DNA of 64,000 nt from Hyparrhenia diplandra (GCA_015847255.1 JADLZK010008426.1:186001-250000); one strand, 5' to 3'. Counted from the first letter of the stretch, positions 34,261-46,475 are shown. Notes: generated by a model from the letters alone, not told the origin. A program made the numbers and translations.

Positions 34261-35200
34261 ATTCGAGTGTTTTGGAGCAACCTAATACTCGATTTTTTGT
34301 CTTCCCTTCTCTTCCTCTCCCTTTCTTCTTCTCTATCTCGGGGCTGGTTTAGATGAAATTTTAGAGAGACAAGTAGACCCCGGCGGCGGGGACGGGAGAA
34401 ATGGCGGCCAGGCAGAGGCTGCAGTGATGCCACCAGATTGGGCAGTGAAGGAAGCCACCGGGTTAGGTTGACGGGGGCGACCATGGCCATGACCATGCAT
34501 GTGGTTGGGGAGGAGAAGCAGGAGGCGGGTATGCTTGAGTGGTTACAAGAGTAATAGAGTGCGTTTAATTGTTTATAGGGTTGATTGGTACGTATGTGTT
34601 TGAGTGTTTGTGTTGTAATGTAATTTGCAAACAAATAAAGTTCAGCCAACTAGTGAGCACAACGACAACTGCAAAATATACTTGTCTCAAAATTGTTGAA
34701 ATATTAGGCAATTTTCAGATTAAAACCATAATATTTAAATCATGACGAACTGAACAAACCAGATTAATCATGTTTAGCAAACTAGCATGATTCAATATCA
34801 CATCACGGATCATAGCATGATTCAATAGCATATGGCAAAAGCATGATCATAGCAACTGATGTAAGCACAACTAGCATAACTCGTATTACCGCATGCATTG
34901 AACATGATGCACGATAAGATTAGATCACAAGTATAGTATCGGTTGTTCATAGATGACAGCGTGATGAAAGAGGTTCCCAAAGGTGAAGTCGAGGTCGTCT
35001 AGGTCGTTGTCGTTGTCACCGATCAGCGGCGGCGGAAAACTTCGAATCAGCTGACGATGAAGAAAAACGAATGGACGTAGCGCCGCCTGTTCTTAATGAA
35101 AGACGGGATGTGATGAAGATCGAGAGCAGTCACACGACGGTTATTACCGAATGAGATCATATCTAAGGTTGTTGCTGAGTCAATAAACAAATAGCAATCG
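34261..35200. other. Intergenic, no gene recognised
   Basis: It holds a 410-bp open frame on minus (34236-34649) without recognisable domains. The part near 34556-34640 matches 20560-20640. Otherwise the stretch is AT-rich repeat-like sequence. Confidence 0.4.
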
Positions 35201-35646
35201 GCGTATTTGACATGTCCTGTTATTACTCCACTTGTTGTTCGTCCAAATTCTACCTCTGCTTTGTACGTTGTTTCATCCCCAAACAGAGATGAAGCTGCAG
35301 GTGCAACCGAATACGCGCAACTGGTCAGCAAACATTGTTCAACACATCTAATCAGTGTCAGATCTACAAACACCTCAAAGGGGCTAAAAATTGTATAAGG
35401 TACATTTAAAGCTCTCGAGTAGGGGCTAAATCTATATTTTTATGAGATATCTTATGCTAAATATAAGAAATATTAAGAAGATTTTCGGTCCTCGTCTCGA
35501 GCAGTCCGGTGTGTAGATCCGCTCTACATCTAATTGACATCGCGTAGAACAAAGCTTCAGGTATGGCGGAGCTGACGATCTCTTGTCGTTCTTCCATTCC
35601 TAAAGGTAATAAAGTAATAAATTCACTGAAACTATGCCACAACTAT

Positions 35647-35792
35647 AGGTGAAAGTTGGATGTCTATGAATATCCAATGGATATCCTCTAGTTAAAAAAT
35701 AACTAGGAATTTATTTTTCCCACCAAAATTTCAATTTCTAATTTATTTGCTAAAATCTATCGATGTTCAACTTCTGCTCTGCTTTCCACCTC
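35647..35792. mobile_element. Short MITE with GGTGGAAA-type ends, copy 2
   Basis: Related to 18292-18443 in opposite orientation. It contains TGAATATCCAATGGATATCC, TTTTTCCCACCAAAATTT and the end GCTTTCCACC. It is inserted in unit E between blocks that are contiguous in unit A. Confidence 0.6.
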
Positions 35793-36272
35793 CAGTCACA
35801 ACATACATCACAGATTGCCTTTAAAAACACATCACAGATTCATGATGTTGCAAGCAATCACGTCCCTTTCTCTGTCTGAATGTCCGAGTGAATGAGATTC
35901 CAAGGTAGAGGTACAGTATATACACTTTGATCGCTCAAGACAGGTGAATCCACGTACCGTATCTTATGCGGCCGGCGGCTGCGAGGATTTAGGAATCCAA
36001 TTTAGCCCAGGTCTTCTCCGCCATCTCCTTCGAGGGGTGACAGGTTTCCAATTGTGGCCTGCACCAGCTGTTCCAACTCCCAAGTGGTCTCTTTGTTTTT
36101 GTTGTGGAAGTCTCTGTGACAGCGTATGGCGTACCAATTAATTAATAACCAAGGTAATTACCTCGCTTTAAGTTTCAGCGTTGTGGAGTTTACCAGTGAA
36201 GGCGAGAGGCAATCTATCGGGGGCTGCAAAAATTATTTGACAAAAAAAAACATGGCGTGCGCAAAAATGTGT

Positions 36273-36467
36273 ACATTAAGTGGTAGGCGACGCCCCCGTC
36301 GATAGCGAGGCGCGAGTGGTGATTTCGAACATCAAGATTTGCCGGCTCAGTCCTTCGAAAGGTGCTCATAGGGGTAGGGTTTACGTGACGTGTGTTCATA
36401 AGGGTGAGTGTGCGTACGTGTTGAGCGCCTGCGTTGTCTTGTGTAATCTCAAAAAAAAAAAAAAAAA
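36273..36467 (+). mobile_element. 5'-truncated tRNA-derived SINE (Au-like), A-tail present
   Basis: It matches the 3' two thirds of the SINE at 11219-11520 from CATTAAGTGGTAGGCGACG to GTGTAATCTC plus a 17-base A-tail (36451-36467). The tRNA-like head is missing. Compared with unit D, about 20 bp of the target (between GCAAAAATG and the CCTGGT word) is absent at the insertion point, and no target duplication is seen. Confidence 0.88.
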
Positions 36468-36639
36468 TAGCCTGGTTGGTATATTACATTTGCATGGCCA
36501 GGAAGTTCTCTGGCTTATAATAAAGCCCTTTCCCGAGGCTCACGGAAAAGGACACGAGTCCGGTAGTGTATCTTAGTATTCGGTAAACAAAGGGTGTGGT
36601 TCCAATGTAATATCTAAAAAACTTTAATTTATCATATTA

Positions 36640-37018
36640 TTAATCGGAGAGTAAAGTATATTGGTGCTCCTCAAACCTGTGTTGTTGTGTCATCCCATCA
36701 CCCACACACACACACACACCCCACCACCACCATCCCCAAACTGTTAAAACTATTGTTTAGGTCCCTAAACTCTAGCGCTTGGCGCTCTTCCACCTATGTG
36801 CCTCGGTCTCCCACTATGAGGACCAAGACCAAGACAAGGCGACGGTCGTCCTCGCGCATGTCGTGTCTGCCTCAGCTGCAGCACCGTTGCGGGAGGGTCA
36901 TGCACAGCTAGACCGAGATCACGTGGCCAGTGGCCTACCAATTCCGTTCCCTGATGCCGGCGCACGTCAGCAAGCCCGCCGTATTTGCTAAAGTGGGGTA
37001 AACGAGATACCTTCTCAG
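36640..37018. other. Intergenic with CA-rich microsatellite
   Basis: Phrases GTGTTGTGTCATC and GGTCCCTAAACTC recall those at 24495-24610. A (CA)n run is at about 36702-36719. No gene was found; the open frames here look incidental. Confidence 0.4.
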
Positions 37019-38639
37019 CACTACCGGAAACGGCACCTTGGCCGTGTGCTCGGGCCTGCCGAGTGCCATATATCGGGCACTCGGCTTAGAGCCTCTAAGC
37101 CGAAAGTGCCTAGGCAACGGGCACACGGCCAAAATCAACACTCGCCTTAGACGCGATAAGCCGAGTGCTAAAACCGGGGGCACTTTCGGCTTAGGCACAA
37201 CACTCGGCTTAGAGGTTAGATAAGCCGAAAGTGCCAAAACCGAAACACTCGGCTTAGGTAAAACACTCGGCTTAGAGGCGAGATAAGCCGAGTGCCTAAC
37301 GCCGCCACTTCGTCAATGGAAGTTTCAACCGCGGCGCCCACGAACGCCGTCGGCCCCTCCGTCATTTCTAAGCCGAAGTGCCAAAAATATGGCACTCGGC
37401 TAAGAGTGCGACACCCGCTTATTTTTTATTTTGCCGAAGTTCGGGAAAAAAAAACACTCGTCTTAGAGGGTCTAAGCCGAAGTGCCCCCAATGGCACTCG
37501 GCTTAGAATTTTTTTTTTTTCCAAATGCCTTCAAACTTTTTCTTCTCAACACATATCACGTTTCCTACCCCCTAACAAAGTTTGGTGCTTTTTTCAATTT
37601 ATTTACTATATATAACTAATTAATTGCATTTCAAACAATATTTTTTTTATCGGGTGAGATTTGAACTACAGGTCATTCAAATATTTGAAAAAATTGAGTG
37701 TAAAATTGATATTCATGTTAGTTAACCTAATTTAAGTCCCCAAAGATGATATGATTATAGTTTTCAATGATCTCGTTTGAGAAAGAGCGACCTAAGCGTG
37801 TGGGTGAACGGTTTTTAAATTGTATAAAAAGAAAACGAAGTTGAAAAATTACTTAAATTCGACGAGTTGTCGTCATATCACATGTGGAAGTTGTGGAAAA
37901 AAAAAATTGAGAAGGTTTAGAGCAAGTTGTGACGAACATCGTTTGAAAGCTGGAACATCTCCTTAGAAGTTTCAGAGTTAGTGAGAGTGATCTCCCGTGT
38001 GTTGGATATATAGGGATGGTCAAATTGTGATTTGACTTTGAAACTTTTTCTATAGCCACAAGATATTAAATATAGTTGCAAGTCAAAATTTAGTGATTTT
38101 TTTGGATCCGTTTGATAATTTTTAATTTTTTATTGCGTTTGCATAAATGGAATGTTGACTAAAACCACATCAAATAATGGTTCGTTTTCCATGAAATTAT
38201 AATTTTTCATTGTTTAGTTAATTTGAAATGGTATTTTAAAAGTTTAATGGAAAATAATTAGGAATAAAGGAGTAGGGAAAAAGAAAAACCGATAAATTAA
38301 TTTTTTTTTATTCTAAGCCGAGTGCCTTAGTTTCTAGCACTCGGCTTAGAAAGCTAACGGCGATTTTTTATTTTCTTTTTCTATTCTAAGCCGAGTGCCA
38401 CCACCTGTGGCACTCGTCTTACAAATGTCATTTTTTGGCGCTTTTTTCGAGTTTCGCTTCTTTTTTTTGGTTTTTAGCGCCGGCGTCCTTGGAAAATTTT
38501 TGTTTTTTATTTTTAAGCCGAGTGCCGTAGAGGTTGGCACTCGGCTTAGAGTATGTCAGAATTTTTTTTTTTTTTTCTAATCTAAGCCGAGTGCCTAGAT
38601 CACCAAATAAAATTTCCCCATGACCCCCGAAACGGCCTC

Positions 38640-40520
38640 ACTCTCCCTCACACTCTGCTCCTGCTAAGCTCCCGGCCCGCCCTGCCGCGCCCGCCCCGCC
38701 CGCCGAGCGCCGACCGGCCCGCCGTCCCGCCCACCCCCGGCCGCCGAGCGCATTTCCATCAGCTCGTACATACTGACGTACGTTGTTCTGGTCCGCGCGT
38801 GTAGCGTCACAGCGAGGCGGTGTCAGTGCCGCCGCGCTCGATTGGACAGCGGCGAGGCGAGGCGACAAGGAGCAGGGGCGGGGGCTGGGTTCGGCGTCCC
38901 CGGCCGTGGCGGCGGCGCAAGCGGAGGGGAGCGGCGGCTACGTCATTCCCCGTCCATGGAGCCGCGGTGGGAGCGGCGGCGGGCGCGAGAGCAGCTGCGG
39001 TTCGGGGAGATGGCGAGCGGAGCTCACGCGACGGTAGGCGCCTGCTCCTCTCCACAGCTCCTGAACTCGTCTGTCCCGGCCCCGGCGCGCCACCACCAGT
39101 CCATGCCGGTAGAGTCGGCTTCAACAAGGGTGGGCCGTTGGGGGAGGAGACGGAGGAGGAGCTGGCGACGGCTCCTGTACTACCTCGCGCGCCAGCCATC
39201 GCCCAGATTTTGCAGGCAACGGCTGATTATGGTGATGCCTATCAGCTGCTCGAGGCATTGCCCACAAGGTTTGTGGACAGTCCTCTCACTGTCCTCTTCC
39301 ATCTCCCTTGCAGAGTTGTAGGCATCCAGCGCATGGAAAAAGAATAATGATATGCACTTGTGAATCCTGTTAGTTTGCTGATTTGCCAACCTAATTGTTA
39401 CAAGTTGAATGATGGTGCTGCAGGAAATCTCGTATGCAACAGCAAAGAAGAAGAAGGGAATGACAGTTGGTTTTGTGACTTTTCAGAGTGTTGAACAACT
39501 AACAAATGTCTTTGTACTGTTCTTCAACAGTACTTGTTGCATTCCATGTATGCAATCACATCATATCCATAAATACGAGGATCACATGAAGTGTTTATCT
39601 GCTAGAACTTTGTCATGCATGGTAATCCAACAAAAAGCACTATTTTAGTTTCTAAGAGGCACCTCTGGTCTTGAACTTTAAATTTGTTCTGACTTGTAAA
39701 GCCTGAATTCTTCTGAATAATATGCTGGAGCGCATGGAGTATTTGCTTTTATGAACTGGAACTTCTGCTAGCATGGTCATCCTATAAAAATGGACCATGT
39801 CATTTTATTACAGCCATCTTATGGTGTTCTTGAACTTTTAAGTTTGTTTAGACCTCTGAAGTCTGAAATCTTGATTTCTTGTAAGGCCACTTTGTTATGT
39901 GAACTAACAGATGAGGATTTGCTGTGCTGTGCCGCCACCACAGATATTTGGGCCTCCGCCACCAATGGAGCCTGCCGCCGATCGAAGCGACCGTGAGTTT
40001 CTAACACTTGAACTCCTAATGTGCCTCGCGGAATATATATGGATGTGAATCCAAATGAAATGTTGGTTTTGGTGCACCACGGTGTGTGCATATGGGTATG
40101 TGTTGTCGGCCATCGAGCCGTTGTTTTGTTGCAGGTTTGATAGACCTCCCTATGCAAGGGAGATGCTGCCAAAATTTCTAACTTTTACCACACTCGGCTG
40201 CTTTTTTACAAGTTTTTATAACTATTCTTAAATCCTGTCTCACACAGTATACTTTTCTTTGTGCAGCACCAGTTGGCGGCGTCAAATGACCCACATCCGA
40301 AGTGCATCAATCGGCGCCAAGCGGGAGAGTCTCCGGCTCAGTAGTTTCCACCTTTTCGGGTTTGGGCGCCTCCCGGATCCGCGTCGTAGTGGACTTGTTC
40401 CCCAGCACACTCTTGGGCTTTTTATGTGTGTTGGCTACATTGGTGGACTTGTTTGTTTTGTGTTGGACTATGTGAATTGTGATGCACATTTAGTTTCGGA
40501 TGGCTGTGATGACATACGCT
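38640..40520 (+). other. Interior of CACTA element: gene-like fragment, identity unknown
   Basis: It begins with GC-rich sequence that has ATG-started frames (for example from 38957, MEPRWERRRAREQLRFGEMA), a candidate splice donor at ACGgtaggc (about 39032), a segment ADYGDAYQLLEALPTRF (about 39220-39270), and a proline-rich piece (IFGPPPPMEPAADRSDR near 39945-39990). The last 260 bp (about 40260-40520) look like a 3' untranslated region. It may be a decayed second CACTA gene or a captured host gene. I do not recognise a domain. Confidence 0.4.
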
Positions 40521-40528
40521 ATATTATT

Positions 40529-40530
<2 letters not shown>

Positions 40531-40573
<43 letters not shown>
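40531..40573. repeat. (TA)n microsatellite inside the CACTA element
   Basis: An uninterrupted TA dinucleotide run of about 42 nt after GTGA. Confidence 0.95.
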
Positions 40574-40577
<4 letters not shown>

Positions 40578-41217
40578 GATAAATGTGGACCGTGGATATT
40601 TTTTATATATATAAATGTGGTTATAAATTGCTATATATGCGCCGAAATTTAAAAAAAATAAAAAAAATTCTAAGCCGAGTGCAATGACCATACCACTCGG
40701 CATAGGATGCACTCTATGCCGAAAGTGATATGGTCATGACACTCGGCTTAGATGGTTTTAAAACTTATTTGAAAGTTCTAAGCCGAGTGCCTTGCATGGG
40801 GCACTCGGCTTAGAATGGATCTAAGCCGAAGTGCCCATGCAAGACACTCGGCTTAGAGCCATTCTAAGCCGAGTGTCTTATGTAAAGGCACTCCGGCTTA
40901 GAAATTACAGAAAAAATTCAAAAATTCCTAAGCCGAAAGTGCCTAGTCCAAGCACTCGGGTTTATACCCTCCGCTAAAAGTGCCGACGTTATCTCCTTTT
41001 GTAAGCCGAAAGTGCGCCGTTGACACTCGCCTTTAGGTTAAAAAAAAAAAAAACACTTGGCTTAGGCTAAGGCGTAGTGCCCGATATTTGGCACTCGGCT
41101 TAGGCCTTCAAAGGCTAGAAAACGTGGCAGCCTAAGTTTAGTGTTTTTTCGGCCTAAGCCGTGTGCCTCAGGCACACCGACTTAGGCCCCGATTCCGTAG
41201 TGCAGGCTCTCGGTACA

Positions 41218-41391
41218 TGTTAATATATGCCGGGGAACCGCTACATGGCATGGCTTGTACAAGAAGTAGATTGCAACAAACTTGGATTACAAGAAGATAC
41301 TAACTAACTACTTCCTAAATTACAACACAAGTCAGCAGTAATTGGACTAACTATATCGGGTGCATGGCCCTCTAACAACTATATCTTAACA
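41218..41391 (-). mobile_element. Putative 174-bp 3' LTR of Copia element
   Basis: On minus it starts TGTTAAGATATAG right after the purine-rich GATTGATGAGGGT and ends GGCATATATTAACA, so the ends are inverted (TGTTAA / TTAACA). It follows the RNase H remnant in the expected order. It begins only 15 bp beyond the CACTA element. No matching 5' LTR was found in the window. Confidence 0.65.
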
Positions 41392-44300
41392 ACCCTCATC
41401 AATCTTAACCTGCATCGAGGTTTAGATTGTTTCTAAATTGTACTCTCTTCGGCGAGCTTATAGTTTTTTAAATTCATTAGCAACTTGATCTCCAAAGTTG
41501 AAAACCCGAACATCCAACAAACATTGTGCAACCCTTTCTCTCACAAAATTAAAGTGTATTTGTATATGTTTAGTTGTTGCATGAAAGACATGATTTGCTG
41601 ACAAATAAGTTGCCCCAACATTATCACACCACAGTCTCGTGGCTGGAGAATCTAGGATCTTCAATTAATATTTTAGCAATTTTTGTATCCACATCATTTC
41701 TGCAGTAGCATCCACTAATGCTTTATATTCCGCTTCTGTACTCGATCTGGAAACAGTACAACTTGCTTCCTTGCATTCCGTGAAATTAGATTGGAACTGA
41801 GGAAGACAATCACCAACACATCTGGCCCAATCAGCATCTAAAATGCACTCACCATCATTGACTTTGATTTTCTTATCTTCAACCCAAGTTTGGATGTGCC
41901 ATGTAGATATCTCAAAATTCTCTTCACCGCACACCAGTGTATATGGTGGTGGGTGCATGTAAACCGACATACACACCTTATTGACCGCAAAAAAAATGTT
42001 AGGACGAGTTAGAGTGAGATACTGCAACGCTCCAACTATGCTCATGTACTTCGTAGCATATTCTGGTCCCAATCTTGTGCCTTCAGCTACACTTAATTTT
42101 TCAACACTTGACAATGGATTACCAATCGATTTACTAAGGCTAATACTTGTTGTCTTCACAACATCCGCAGCATACCGTTGTTGTGTCATGATTAAGCTAT
42201 CTATGGACCGTTTTACCTCTATGATGAGGAAGTATTGTAGAACCCCTAGATCTTCTAGTGCAAACTCCTTTTCAAGATCTCTAAGCAACCCACTTGTAGC
42301 TTCCTGTGAAGAGCTGGCAACAATTATATAATCAACATATACTAGGACGAATATAGTATGTCCACTTGTTACAGATTGAACAGGGATGTATCGTCCTTGG
42401 ATGGTATGAACCCAAGTGACTCAAGCTTGCCGCATAGCCGTGCATACTAGGCCCTAGGCGACTGCTTAAGACCATACAAAGGCCTTGTCCAACTTACACA
42501 CAAAATTCTTTTTGGATTGATCCTCATAACTAGGTGGTTGATACAAATATACCTCTTTCTACAGTATCCCATGTAGGAATGTGTTTTGCATATCAAACTA
42601 AAGAAGTGTCCTTCCTTTGGATACTACAATAGACAATACAAGTCATAGGGTGGCCGCCTTGACCACCGGGCTAAAGGTGTCTTCATAACTGAGACCATAC
42701 CTTTGTTTGTAACCCTTTGCTACAAGTCGTGATTTATATCTATCCACTAATCCATTTGCCTTCTTCTTCACCTTGTAATTAAACCCATTTGCAATCTAGG
42801 ATGTTTTTCCCTTTGGGTGGAGGTACAAGATGTCGTTTTGTTGTGCATTAAGGCATTGTATTTGGCATCCATGATAGCCACCCATCTTGAGTCGCAAAGT
42901 GCTTCATCCGGTGTAGCCGGTTCCTTTGAAATAGATACACCAAACAAACCCCATCTTATTGTACCATCAGTTTGAGTTTTGGGCTTACTCATCCCATGCT
43001 AAAGTTTGGTAACCGGTCGTTGTGGAGGTGGTGAAGGCGTAGCGGCATCATGTGAAGCAAAGGGTGAAGCAGCCATAGACGACCCCTCTTGAAGATCCGC
43101 CTATGCATCCGCAATCGGACCAGGCGTGTGTCCCCCGTGGAGCGGATCCGGCTATGGCGCAGTTGGTTCGCCCGCAGTCAGGTGTAGCACCGTGCCACCG
43201 TAGAAGATCTGCATCTTGCTGGAGTCGTGGCGAGGCTGATGCTGAAGGCGCATCGCGCCCAAATCTCTACCGGGGCAAAGCATCTCCGAATCAGTGTTGT
43301 CTCCTTTTGAGGGGCACATGGGACGATAGGGTTGATCTAATCCCTATGGCCAATTTCTTCTAGAATTTACTACAATCAACTGCAATCTCGGCCACCAATG
43401 GTTATATCATGCGATGGAGATGAACTCAATGCATGTGGAATAGTCAAATTGGCATCCCCATAGTTCATGCTAGGAGGTAACAAAGAATGAGGAAGAAGGG
43501 AGATCCCATGCCATAGACGTGCTCCATCATTAAGATGCACGGTACTGAAAGGATAAACTTGCTCATCAAACACTACATCCCTAGAAATATACACTCTCCC
43601 TCCTGACGGATCAAGGCATTTGTAACCTTTATGTTGATTACTATATCCAAGAAAAACATAGTGTTTAGATCGAAACTCTAGTTTCCTTGTATTATAGGAT
43701 GCATATTTGGCCGTAAGAGCACAGCGCACCCAAAACACGAACAAATCAATAATCTGGTGGCCTTTGAAAAAAAAGACGTTTAAAGGGTGTGTCATTATTG
43801 ATTACTTTCGATGGCAGGATATTGATGAGGTGTACGGTTGTGCTAAAAGCTTCATCCCAAAACTTGAGAGGAATATAGATGCATGAGATAAGATGGAAAG
43901 GCCAACATCGACAATGTGTTGGTGTTTTCTCTCAGCAACTCCATTCCGCTAATGCGCGTGTGGGCAAGAGACACGATGTGTGATTCCAATGCTTTGAAAC
44001 AAGAATTTAGCGATTGGTACTCTCGTCCTCAATCCATTTGGATGGACAGGATTTTTCTTATCAAATTGCCTTTCTACAAGGTTCTAGAAATCACAAAAAT
44101 TCTAAAACACTTCAGATTTGTGGAGCAAAAGGTAAATCCACGCAAACTTTGAACTAGCTACAATCATCAATGAATGGCACAAAATAATTATTTGCGACCA
44201 ATGGATGTTAGAGCTAGAACCCATACATCAGAAAATATGAGTTCCATGGGGCTCGATGACACACTAGATGAGCGAGTGTAGGAAAGCCAATGGTTGTTCC

Positions 44301-44860
44301 CCTTCTGACATGCATCACAACAACATGTTTATTCAGATCTCCAAAAAAGAACCTTGTGGTGATTAAGTACTTGTTGAACTACAGAAGTAGATGCGTGACC
44401 TAATCTATTATGCCACACAAAGGTAGACACCTTGGTGATGCCTAGCGCCTATTTTTTCAGATTGATCTTGAGAGGGTACAACCCTTCCTCACACTTGCCC
44501 TCCAGAACCATCTTCTTCATGGCTCGCTCTTTTATAGAGAAATGATCAGGGTGAAATTAAAGATAAACAACATTACCACAAGCAAGAAGATTGACTGAAC
44601 AAAAACTTTTATGAGGATTAGGAACATGAAAGATGTTGTTTAGATGGATAGCACGATCATAGGAATGTAAAATGCTAGATCAAACATGATGTATGTCCAT
44701 ACTTGACATGCTAGCTAGCGGTGTGCACTTGATCATGGCCACCATATCTATCTCGAGTGGTCAACTTCTCTACCTCTCACGTGATCTGTGGCTCCAAAAT
44801 CCATGTACCAGTTCGTATCGACACCATGTCAACTTGTAGCGGATGCCACCTGTGTGTGTG
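41392..44860 (-). mobile_element. Ty1/Copia retrotransposon, 5'-truncated and decayed (INT-RT-RH)
   Basis: The minus-strand order is integrase, RT, RNase H. The integrase C-terminal part has NGVAERKH (near 43935-43960) and KGYKCLDPSGGRVYISRDV (near 43570-43630). The start of the RT domain (DEALCDSRWVAIMDAKYNAL) is near 42860-42910. The RT body with LEKEFALEDLGVLQYFL is at 41665-42288, and RNase H pieces with RLWCDNVGATYLSAN are at 41458-41664. The RT active-site YVDD reads YVDY (42328-42339), so catalysis would be lost. There are many stops. No gag or 5' LTR was found; the upstream border is near a (TG)n run at 44852-44870. Confidence 0.88.
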
Positions 44861-45470
44861 TGTGTGTGTGGGGGGTGGGGGACCAATTTTCTGTACTTTG
44901 TGCTTCAGTAGTTTGTAATGTAGCCTACTGTATAGTAGGTTGATGGTTGATTCTAAATCAGGGTATTTGTCCTATTGTTTCAAAGTATTGTCCGTTGTAT
45001 AGATGGATGTGATTTTCAATTTGGTACTGTTAACTGAGTATTGGAATTTTTCAATTAAAAAACTAGAATTTTAATGCCAATTCGCACCTGCATGTTTGTT
45101 TGTATATATAAAAAGAAGGCATGGAGTACGTACTGCATAGCCAGAGTGTCCAACAAAGAAAATCGAAGGGATAGAAGGAAACTGAACGACTAGTTTGGGC
45201 CCAATAGGAATCGGGGTCAGAAATTTGAGTAGGCCATGAGCCCATGAGTTCCAATTGCCAGCTCAAAATTAGTGCAGTTCTCCTGTCCTTCGGTATCGAC
45301 TCAGTGTGTTCATTGCCTTTAACTGCAAATGTGTAACAAACTTCACCGCTCAACTAATTTATACAGGAGAAGAGAATTGGCAAATAGAGAAGTTATTGGG
45401 TAGAAAAACGATTATCGTGCTTCCGAACAACAATGAAGTCGAATCCATCATCCATAAGAACAGACGGATA
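44861..45470. other. Intergenic, 3' flank of BSP1
   Basis: Starts with a (TG)n microsatellite followed by a G-rich run. The rest is ordinary AT-rich sequence with one 96-codon open frame on minus (45063-45353) that resembles nothing I know. Confidence 0.4.
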
Positions 45471-45567
45471 GCTTACTTCTAATGAGTCGTCGTTCGTTGG
45501 TAGGCAATATAATGTTCAGCAGTTTTCTGTATGTTGATCAACAACACAACACACGCTTTACTATTTT

Positions 45568-46337
45568 TCACGCGTATTGGGCCTTGTAATGCTGCCACAG
45601 CTGCAACACATTCTTCCCAAGAATCTGTGCGAAGAAATCGTCGGAGTACCCGCCTTTCATCTTTACATTGAGCAGCACGACGAAGCCTGGCTTGAGCGAG
45701 TCGCAGTAGTCCAAGAACCTCGCCGTGACGTCGTACCCCTGATCCCACCGCTCCCCCTGCCCCGGCTTCACCCAGTGCCCCGGCGCGTAGCCTGCCTTCA
45801 GACGGACGTAGTCAGCGATGCCCTCGATGAGGCCGCCGTTCGCGTGCCCCTGCCCGTCCCACTGCCACACGTGCGTTGACTCGTGAAACAGCACGCCGGT
45901 GACCTAGGAAACATCCAGTTAGTTGCCTGACCTCGAAATTAGTCGAAACATGAGCTACATACTAACACACTGCATTGCATCGATCTCTGATCAACCTCTG
46001 TTTTCACGCCATCGGAGTAGTTGCCGACGTACTGGGCGCTGAGGGTGATGATGTCGTCGGTCGTGAAGGCTACGCCTCCAACGTCGGCGACGACGAGGGT
46101 GATGGCGTCCACGGGCTTGCGGTCGGCAGGGCTGGTCTGGTTGAAGGTGCTCCAGATGAAGGCGGAGGCATTGGAGAGCACCAGGTTCGCGTAGTCGAGG
46201 CCCACGGCAATGTCGAACCGCACGCCGCCGATGGTGTTTCTCGCCGTGTTCGACGCGTTGAACGTGACGGCGCTGGTGGTCGTGGCCATGGCCAGTGCAA
46301 GCAAGAGGGAAGCGGCGGTGGCTATGTGAAGCTTCAT
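45568..46337 (-). CDS. BSP1: plant basic secretory protein (putative zinc peptidase), intact
   Basis: Basic secretory proteins (PR-17-like) are apoplastic proteins induced by pathogens, with a putative metallopeptidase fold. Two exons: 45996-46337 and 45568-45903, with a 92-bp GT-AG intron (45904-45995) between KTE and VTGVLFHE. The exons join in phase and give 225 residues with no stop, the usual family length. Residues 1-23 form a signal peptide (MKLHIATAASLLLALAMATT). The zinc motif HESTH is at the start of exon 2, followed by WQWDGQG, GLIEGIADYVRLKAGYAPGH and ARFLDYCDSLKPGF. Sequons NAS, NQT and NYS suggest glycosylation. A TATA-like ATATATAG is at 46380-46387. This is the only copy of the cluster without a frame break and it faces away from the other three. 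Confidence 0.93.
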
Positions 46338-46475
46338 CTTTGTTGTAGATACTTGGCATTGTTGGGAGACGTGACTTGCATATATAGTACGTAGTGCTTG
46401 CTGGAACGCTGGCTTACTCGAAGTCGAAGTTCAACGAACGACCCATTCAACAGGCGGCAGGCTTACGATGATACG

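Larger units (their letters stand above)
35201..36600. repeat. Kiwellin unit E: upstream region only, no gene
   Basis: The left part (about 35220-35640) matches the upstream region of unit A, including CCACTTGTTGTTCGTCC and GATCTCTTGTCGT with TTCCATTC. The right part carries CAAGCAATCACGTCCC (about 35849), GAATGTCCGAGTGAATGAGA, CTCAAGACAGGTGAATCCA, TTCAGCGTT..GGAGTTTA (about 36174) and AGGAAGTTCTCTGG (about 36499). A MITE and a SINE are inserted in it. The coding part is missing, so it is an orphan copy of the regulatory side of the unit. Confidence 0.7.
37019..41202. mobile_element. Non-autonomous CACTA (En/Spm) transposon, complete, TSD CAG
   Basis: The ends are CACTACCGGAAACGG and, reversed, CACTACGGAATCGG. 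The element is flanked by CAG on both sides (37016-37018 and 41203-41205), the 3-bp duplication expected for CACTA. Both subterminal zones (37060-38600 and 40670-41190) are packed with the motif CTAAGCCGAGTGCC in both orientations, as in grass CACTA families that use GCCGAGTGCC-type transposase binding sites. The 2-kb interior has no DDE transposase. It may hold a remnant of the second transposase gene or captured host exons. Confidence 0.93.

Noticed and set aside
35047..35373. 108-codon minus frame with a protein-like look
   Set aside because: Part of the interval aligns with the non-coding upstream region of kiwellin unit A, so it is not an independent gene.
44852..44885. (TG)n plus G-run as a possible G-quadruplex or telomere-like site
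   Set aside because: A simple microsatellite next to a G-run; no repeated G-tract pattern of a quadruplex or telomere repeat.
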